Below are positions 29,950 through 30,633 of a stretch of DNA of 30,633 nt, piece after piece. The DNA comes from DAIRGB01 sp036794765. Its GTDB lineage: Bacteria; Patescibacteriota; JAHJAL01. Below the pieces are notes generated by a model that was given only the letters and a program-made list of their open reading frames with translations, was not told the origin of the DNA and made no database searches. Both the position numbers and the translations under genes were made by a program. The stretch is taken from contig DAIRGB010000003.1 of the NCBI GenBank assembly GCA_036794765.1, forward strand, positions 1 to 30,633, read 5' to 3'. How positions within the stretch are numbered: position 1 is the stretch's first letter; the number at the start of each line of letters is the position of its first letter.

Positions 29950-30633
29950 ATGAAGAAAAAAGTTTGGAGTGGGGTCGGATTGGTTTTATTTTCGTTAGCG
30001 ATTTTCGGACAAACCATTCTGGCACAAGCGGCGGGTGATTACGACTATTCGATTTCTCAAAAGTCGGACAATCCGGTCGTGAGGCAGGGAGAGGATGTTA
30101 TTTTGTGGGTAAAAATCCAGAATACCGGCAATGCCACTTGGTACAGCGATCGAGCCAATGAAAATAACACTTGCCATGATGAAAATGGCGAACTTTATTG
30201 CCTGGGAGCTTTGGTGGAACCTTTGCGATTGGGAACTGTTCGCCCGACAGACAGAAACAGCGGGTTTTTCACGCAGGATAATTGGGTAGCGACCAATAGA
30301 GTTCACAAAGCGGATGAAGAAGAAATAATGCCGGGCGGAGTGGCTTCTTTCGGTTTTTACGCGACTGTGCCTTATGACATGAACCCGGGTATTTACCGGG
30401 AATGTTTTGCACCGGTGGTGGAAAATACAACCTGGATGGGAGACAAAGGTATTTGCTGGGATATTAATGTAGTAGATAATCCGGAAGAAAAATCATACAA
30501 AGCTGATACGATCAATGATTACGATACCAGTTATATTCAATTGGCCCCTGGAGAACAAAAGAAAATTACCTTGAAAGCCAAAAATACCGGAACAGAAACC
30601 TGGACAAGAAGTGGACAATATCCGATTCATCTT
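29950..30633 (+). CDS. Exported protein with tandem FW/Ig-like domains (3' end beyond window)
   Basis: 228 residues are visible, with no stop before the window edge. A signal peptide (about 1-28, ending LAQAA) is followed by an Ig-like domain (about 30-175): QNTGNATW, LGTVRPTDRNSGF, NWVATNR, GIYRECFAPVVENTTWMGDK and ICWDINV. The spacing of Trp residues recalls the NBR1-type FW domain. A second domain begins at about residue 195 (LAPGEQKKITLKAKNTGTET). The first domain closely matches residues 35-157 of the beta-propeller protein at 17185, including an identical RPTDRNSGF; an extra Cys-containing loop (NNTCHDENGELYCLG) is specific to this copy. GGGAG six bases before the ATG supports the start. 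A TTGACA at 29892 may be the -35, but the -10 is weak. The domain C-terminal to the window is unknown. Confidence 0.85.
   Translation, partial: MKKKVWSGVGLVLFSLAIFGQTILAQAAGDYDYSISQKSDNPVVRQGEDVILWVKIQNTGNATWYSDRANENNTCHDENGELYCLGALVEPLRLGTVRPTDRNSGFFTQDNWVATNRVHKADEEEIMPGGVASFGFYATVPYDMNPGIYRECFAPVVENTTWMGDKGICWDINVVDNPEEKSYKADTINDYDTSYIQLAPGEQKKITLKAKNTGTETWTRSGQYPIHL

Overview
The window looks like chromosomal DNA of a low-to-moderate G+C bacterium, most likely a member of the Candidate Phyla Radiation (Patescibacteria). This placement is inferred from content. There are two adjacent VirB2-like T4SS pilins of the type common in that group, three copies of a Cys-rich zinc-ribbon/solenoid family that I associate with it, a DUF5674 gene, many exported single-anchor proteins, and few Shine-Dalgarno sequences. 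TGA is a normal stop: ssb ends in a canonical SSB tail followed directly by TGA, so the Gracilibacteria-type code is excluded. No transposase, integrase, phage gene or CRISPR array is visible.

Layout. 1-5413: ymdB (partial) and rny in the conserved rny-ymdB arrangement, a double GT4 glycosyltransferase and tRNA-Lys(CTT), all on the minus strand. 5759-9925: a membrane-anchored PsbP-like protein, a 961-residue Cys-rich protein ending in a T4SS pilin domain, and a stand-alone pilin (plus strand). 10018-12368: efp and the classic rpsF-ssb-rpsR operon (minus strand). 12661-16777: an anchored PsbP-like/Gmad2 protein, an Nramp-like transporter and the first Cys-rich paralogue. 17185-24067: an exported beta-propeller protein, Cys-rich paralogue 2, DUF5674, a small conserved-looking gene and paralogue 3. 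24384-26728: aspS and a hypothetical gene. 26791-30633: an exported subtilase with four CBM-like modules, divergent from a partial exported protein whose N-terminal domain matches that of the beta-propeller protein.

Two things stand out. First, three paralogous Cys-rich proteins lie within 9 kb, one beside a metal-transporter-like gene. Paralogue 2 has an in-frame AT-rich insertion and a one-base loss in a poly-G tract that removes its C-terminal zinc ribbon. Second, intergenic space is filled by at least four families of palindromic or inverted repeats, some nested inside others. One hairpin family with a conserved AT-rich tail clusters around the Cys-rich paralogues. Housekeeping genes (rny, rpsF, ssb, rpsR, efp, aspS, tRNA) anchor the region as chromosomal. 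The surface genes (pilins, FW/Ig-like domain proteins, subtilase, glycosyltransferases) suggest a cell-envelope and attachment theme.
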